Assembly (NCBI GenBank): GCA_000482145.1
Contig: AUXH01000644.1
Coordinates: 1-10,606 of the forward strand
Reading direction: 5' to 3'
Source: Strigomonas culicis
Lineage: Eukaryota; Euglenozoa; Kinetoplastea; Trypanosomatida; Trypanosomatidae
Length of the DNA: 10,606 bases
In this document: positions 8,673-10,606 of the stretch, one piece after another
Numbering within the stretch: the first letter of the stretch is position 1
How the letters are laid out: each line of letters starts with the position of its first letter
The notes under the pieces: model-generated
The model's input: only the letters and a program-made list of their open reading frames with translations
Told to the model about the DNA's origin: nothing
Database searches by the model: none
Program-made: the position numbers and the translations under genes

Positions 8673-8688
8673 CGTTTTTGCTTTACTT
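8673..8688. repeat. second copy of the 16-mer CGTTTTTGCTTTACTT
   Basis: This is an exact direct repeat of 8365-8380, 308 bp away. Unlike the first copy it is not flanked by a strong inverted repeat. I did not find a third copy on either strand in this window. Confidence 0.7.
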
Positions 8689-8858
8689 ATTACATATTAA
8701 TCATGGTAGAGTTATATAAAAAAAGGTTGTTATTTGTGTAAAAAAAAAAAAGCAAACATGGGTCTTTTTCCTCAATCGTCCTCTGAATCAAGGTGACCTT
8801 TTTTGAATACAATGAAATGTACATGTTTTTTTTTTTCTTACTATTTGCGTATTTACAT

Positions 8859-8879
8859 ACAGACAGTTTTGCAGTCTGT
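8859..8879. repeat. 6-bp stem-loop (ACAGAC / GTCTGT)
   Basis: ACAGAC (8859-8864) pairs with GTCTGT (8874-8879) across the 9-nt loop AGTTTTGCA. It lies on the plus strand just after a run of T residues and overlaps the ACAGACAGTT motif that also occurs at 4063-4072. Confidence 0.5.
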
Positions 8880-8933
8880 GTGCGTTGTTTGTCAATATAG
8901 AAAGTGAAGCAAACCTTCTTTCCTCACCTGCAC

Positions 8934-9176
8934 TTACCGTTGAGGGTTGCGCACGACACAAGTGCTGTTAGCATGGTCTGTGACCCCAGTCCACTTCTTG
9001 TTCGGCAGCCGTATCATGGAGGCACCCTCCGTGATTAAACGTGCTACCTCCCCGCCGCTCTGTTGGAGGAGGTCACAGTGCGCCTTGAAAAGACATCCAC
9101 CGCCGCTGACGCACCTCCCCCGGCTCCCACCCACTCTTCCGATGGGCGCCGGCGCGGCGCTCTCCGCCACTGATAC
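8934..9176 (-). other. out-of-frame coding-like continuation of gene 5 (80 codons)
   Basis: In the minus-strand frame ending at TAA 8934-8936, these 80 codons have GC-rich third positions in their first part and remain about 60 percent GC at third positions to the end. They lie within the GC-rich island, which continues about 140 bp past the stop of gene 5 at 9073. The product contains GCLFKAHCDLLQQ (comparable to FYVKAHCKN of gene 2) and a varied tail, KKWTGVTDHANSTCVV, that looks protein-like. The frame is +1 relative to gene 5. The exact switch point cannot be fixed, because this frame is open back to 9530. The likely causes are a frameshift mutation or a base-calling error. Confidence 0.5.
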
Positions 9177-9726
9177 TCTGCGCGGCCCGGCGGTGTGGCG
9201 TCGGGACCGCCGCGCTGCTGCCAGTGGTGCCCCGCCGGTCGCTGTCGCCCCAGAGCCACGTCGCCTCCATTGTGCGCTCCGAGGCCGACAGCCGCGCCTC
9301 CCCTGCCGCGCGCAGCGGCGTTGACGCGCTGAAGGAGAGCGACGCCCACAGCTCCGTCGAGGGCGAGAGCGGCAGCGCATCGCCGCCGCTGGTCTCGTCG
9401 GTGGACGTCGAGACGTCCTCCGCGCGGAGCGGCGGCGGCACCACGCTGGCCCGCGGCGCGTGGCGCGACTTGCCGGGCTGCTGTGCGGCGCTGTGGCTGC
9501 TGCTGCCGCGCCGCTCGCTGCGGCCACCATCTTGACAGCACGCGCGGGGGCCGCTCTCCACCGGGCTGCGGCTCGAGTCCCGCCGGTACGAGTGCCAGCG
9601 GCTCTGACGGGTCGACCCGTCGCCGCGCGGGAGGTGTCCCGCTGCGCTCAGCCGCGCCTGCGGGGGACTCCCACTGGTTGTGGAGAGAAGGGGGAAGAAG
9701 GGTAAAAGGGATGGTTTTCTGTCCAT
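9073..9726 (-). CDS. hypothetical Ser/Arg-rich protein, gene 5 of the tandem family (217 aa, probably frameshifted)
   Basis: Function is not recognised. This frame, rather than the two overlapping minus-strand frames, has GC-rich third positions from about residue 30 to 185. ATG 9726 is the first ATG after a candidate acceptor at 9823-9827. Residues 6-15 (SLLPFFPLLS) look weakly signal-like but are encoded by a pyrimidine tract ending in CAG, which could itself be an internal acceptor. If so, the first ATG would be at 9530, in another frame. Residues 40-100 are Arg/Ser-rich and basic. Residues 103-106 are EDVS and 119-135 are PLSPSTELWASLSFSAS, followed by PLRAA (137-141). These match gene 4 (116-140) and gene 1 (25-41). 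VPTP at 174-177 follows RRG, as in gene 3. The last 30 or so residues may be read out of frame; see 8934-9176. Confidence 0.62.
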   Translation of the reverse strand: MDRKPSLLPFFPLLSTTSGSPPQARLSAAGHLPRGDGSTRQSRWHSYRRDSSRSPVESGPRACCQDGGRSERRGSSSHSAAQQPGKSRHAPRASVVPPPLRAEDVSTSTDETSGGDALPLSPSTELWASLSFSASTPLRAAGEARLSASERTMEATWLWGDSDRRGTTGSSAAVPTPHRRAAQSISGGERRAGAHRKSGWEPGEVRQRRWMSFQGAL

Positions 9727-9822
9727 CCGCAGCGAAGGATGTCACAGAGGGGGAAACGAGAAGCAAGCGTTGGATATGGTTCCCCTCGTAGAGGTGGTGA
9801 TCGTTAGGCCCGGAGTTGTGCA

Positions 9823-9890
9823 CTGCTCACAGTGGCAGAGTAGCGAAATGAAATAAGGTAAAGGAAAGAAAACAAAAAAGAAAGGGAAAA
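9823..9890 (-). promoter_or_regulatory. candidate trans-splice acceptor and polypyrimidine tract for gene 5
   Basis: On the minus strand a long C/T-rich tract (about 9890-9840) is followed by GTGAGCAG, with AGs at 9827-9826 and 9824-9823. The 5' UTR is about 96-99 nt and its first ATG is 9726. A second strong tract with CAG lies inside the first codons of gene 5 (about 9710-9677). Confidence 0.45.
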
Positions 9891-10308
9891 TGTATATTAA
9901 TCAAAAGAATGCTTGTGGAATATCAAAAGGCAGAAAAATGCAAAAAAAAGAAGAAATCAGAAAGTAGAAGTACTTGCTGGCTGGTATAGGATGAACAAGG
10001 GCTTCACTTTAAGGGTCCTACAAAGAAAGAAAAGGGAAAGAGGGGAACAAGAAAGTGCACATCAATGCAAGCCGTTACCATACAGATCGCTGCGCGAACC
10101 TTAAAACTACCACGAAATGTAGTACAGAATCAAAAGCAGAACACTGCATTCCTTCAAAAATAAGAAAAAAAAACTAAAGTGAAGAAAAGGTATTAAATCT
10201 TTTAGTATGTACATGAGGAAATAACACTTTTCTTACTTTTATTCCAGTTTTGTTTTTGAGATCCTTTGCTTCAGTTTTTGTCGCCCTCTTTCATTTGTAG
10301 AATACTCG

Positions 10309-10327
10309 TTGTTACTTTCGGTAACAA
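10309..10327. repeat. perfect 7-bp stem-loop
   Basis: TTGTTAC and GTAACAA flank the 5-nt loop TTTCG. It lies in AT-rich spacer with no gene nearby. Role unknown. Confidence 0.55.
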
Positions 10328-10540
10328 TTCGGGCCCGTATGTAAACACACATGTGCACGTGGGTAGTATGATAACGGGATAAAGCATTGCAAAAGGTACC
10401 TCATGTACCAAGTACGGCAGTCGAAAGGGGAATCATCAAGTGCAACAAATGGAATCAAAGAAGTAATAAAATAGAAATACAATTAAAAAACGAGAAAACT
10501 AGTGATAGCAAAAAGAAAAAAAAAAGAATGCAATCACGTA

Positions 10541-10541
<1 letters not shown>

Positions 10542-10589
<48 letters not shown>
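10542..10589. repeat. (TA)24 microsatellite
   Basis: Twenty-four uninterrupted TA units are followed by a degenerate TATATAGTATAGTAGT that runs to the end of the window. Tract length in assemblies is often uncertain. Confidence 0.9.
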
Positions 10590-10592
<3 letters not shown>

Positions 10593-10606
10593 TATAGTAT
10601 AGTAGT

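Larger units (their letters stand above)
7811..8933. other. intergenic spacer between genes 5 and 4 (about 1.1 kb)
   Basis: This is AT-rich DNA. It contains the strongest pyrimidine tract of the window on the minus strand (7992-7962), an (AT)n run at 8021-8035, a (CA)n run at 8461-8474, two copies of a 16-nt sequence (8365-8380 and 8673-8688), a 9-bp stem-loop around the first copy, and a 6-bp stem-loop at 8859-8879. Frames in this gap are short and AT-rich. I see no tRNA or protein gene. Confidence 0.6.
9727..10606. other. AT-rich region upstream of gene 5, ending in a TA tract
   Basis: This holds the 5' leader and acceptor of gene 5, then AT-rich spacer without coding-like frames. A perfect 7-bp stem-loop lies at 10309-10327 (TTGTTAC, loop TTTCG, GTAACAA). 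The region ends in a long TA microsatellite. A plus-strand frame at 10387-10590 reads into the TA tract and is not a gene. I see no RNA gene. Confidence 0.6.

Noticed and set aside
9677..9726. signal peptide in gene 5 (LLPFFPLLS)
   Set aside because: The hydrophobic run is encoded by a pyrimidine tract of the splice-acceptor type and is short and Pro-interrupted. It is more likely a by-product of the tract than a targeting signal.
9044..9823. 259-codon minus-strand frame overlapping gene 5
   Set aside because: It starts at a non-ATG codon inside the leader, and its third positions are less GC-rich than those of the frame at 9073-9726. Its content is Arg/Ala/Gly-rich shadow, and the family motifs are in the other frame.

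Overview
The window looks like nuclear DNA of a kinetoplastid (trypanosomatid-like) protist. I base this on architecture, because I recognise no named gene. There are five short GC-rich coding islands, all on the minus strand and all without introns. They are separated by 1.1-1.6 kb of AT-rich sequence. Read on the minus strand, these gaps are full of C/T tracts followed by AG, which is how trans-splice acceptors look in a one-directional polycistronic unit. In each of the five genes, the first ATG after a plausible acceptor is also the start of the GC-rich reading frame. I cannot assign a species.

Layout in transcription order (right to left): a (TA)n tract and AT-rich DNA (9727-10606); gene 5 (9726-9073, coding-like sequence continuing out of frame to 8934); a gap with a repeated 16-mer and stem-loops (8933-7811); gene 4 (7810-7316, with a possible out-of-frame tail to 7207); a long gap (7206-5738); gene 3 (5737-4652); a gap (4651-3354); gene 2 (3353-2466); a gap (2465-1254); gene 1 (1253-786); and the left AT-rich region (785-1). 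I see no tRNA, rRNA, transposase, CRISPR array or other recognisable RNA gene or mobile element.

The main observation is that the five predicted proteins (155, 295, 361, 164 and 217 aa) resemble no family I know but appear to be diverged tandem paralogues. They are rich in Ser, Pro, Ala, Gly and Arg and look mostly disordered. A short predicted helix can be lined up between them: PLS..(S/T)EL.W(V/A).LS in genes 4 and 5, SRW in genes 4 and 2, ELT..A..MER.AR in gene 3, and EDVS...LWA in genes 1 and 5. Genes 2 and 3 also share a collinear C-terminal block (SGS...VExFE...NQTPV...SEE). Genes 4 and 5 each appear to lose frame before a candidate shared tail containing an HC motif, so the array may mix intact and decaying copies. 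How these proteins act together cannot be inferred from sequence alone. The alignments were made by eye and have not been tested statistically.
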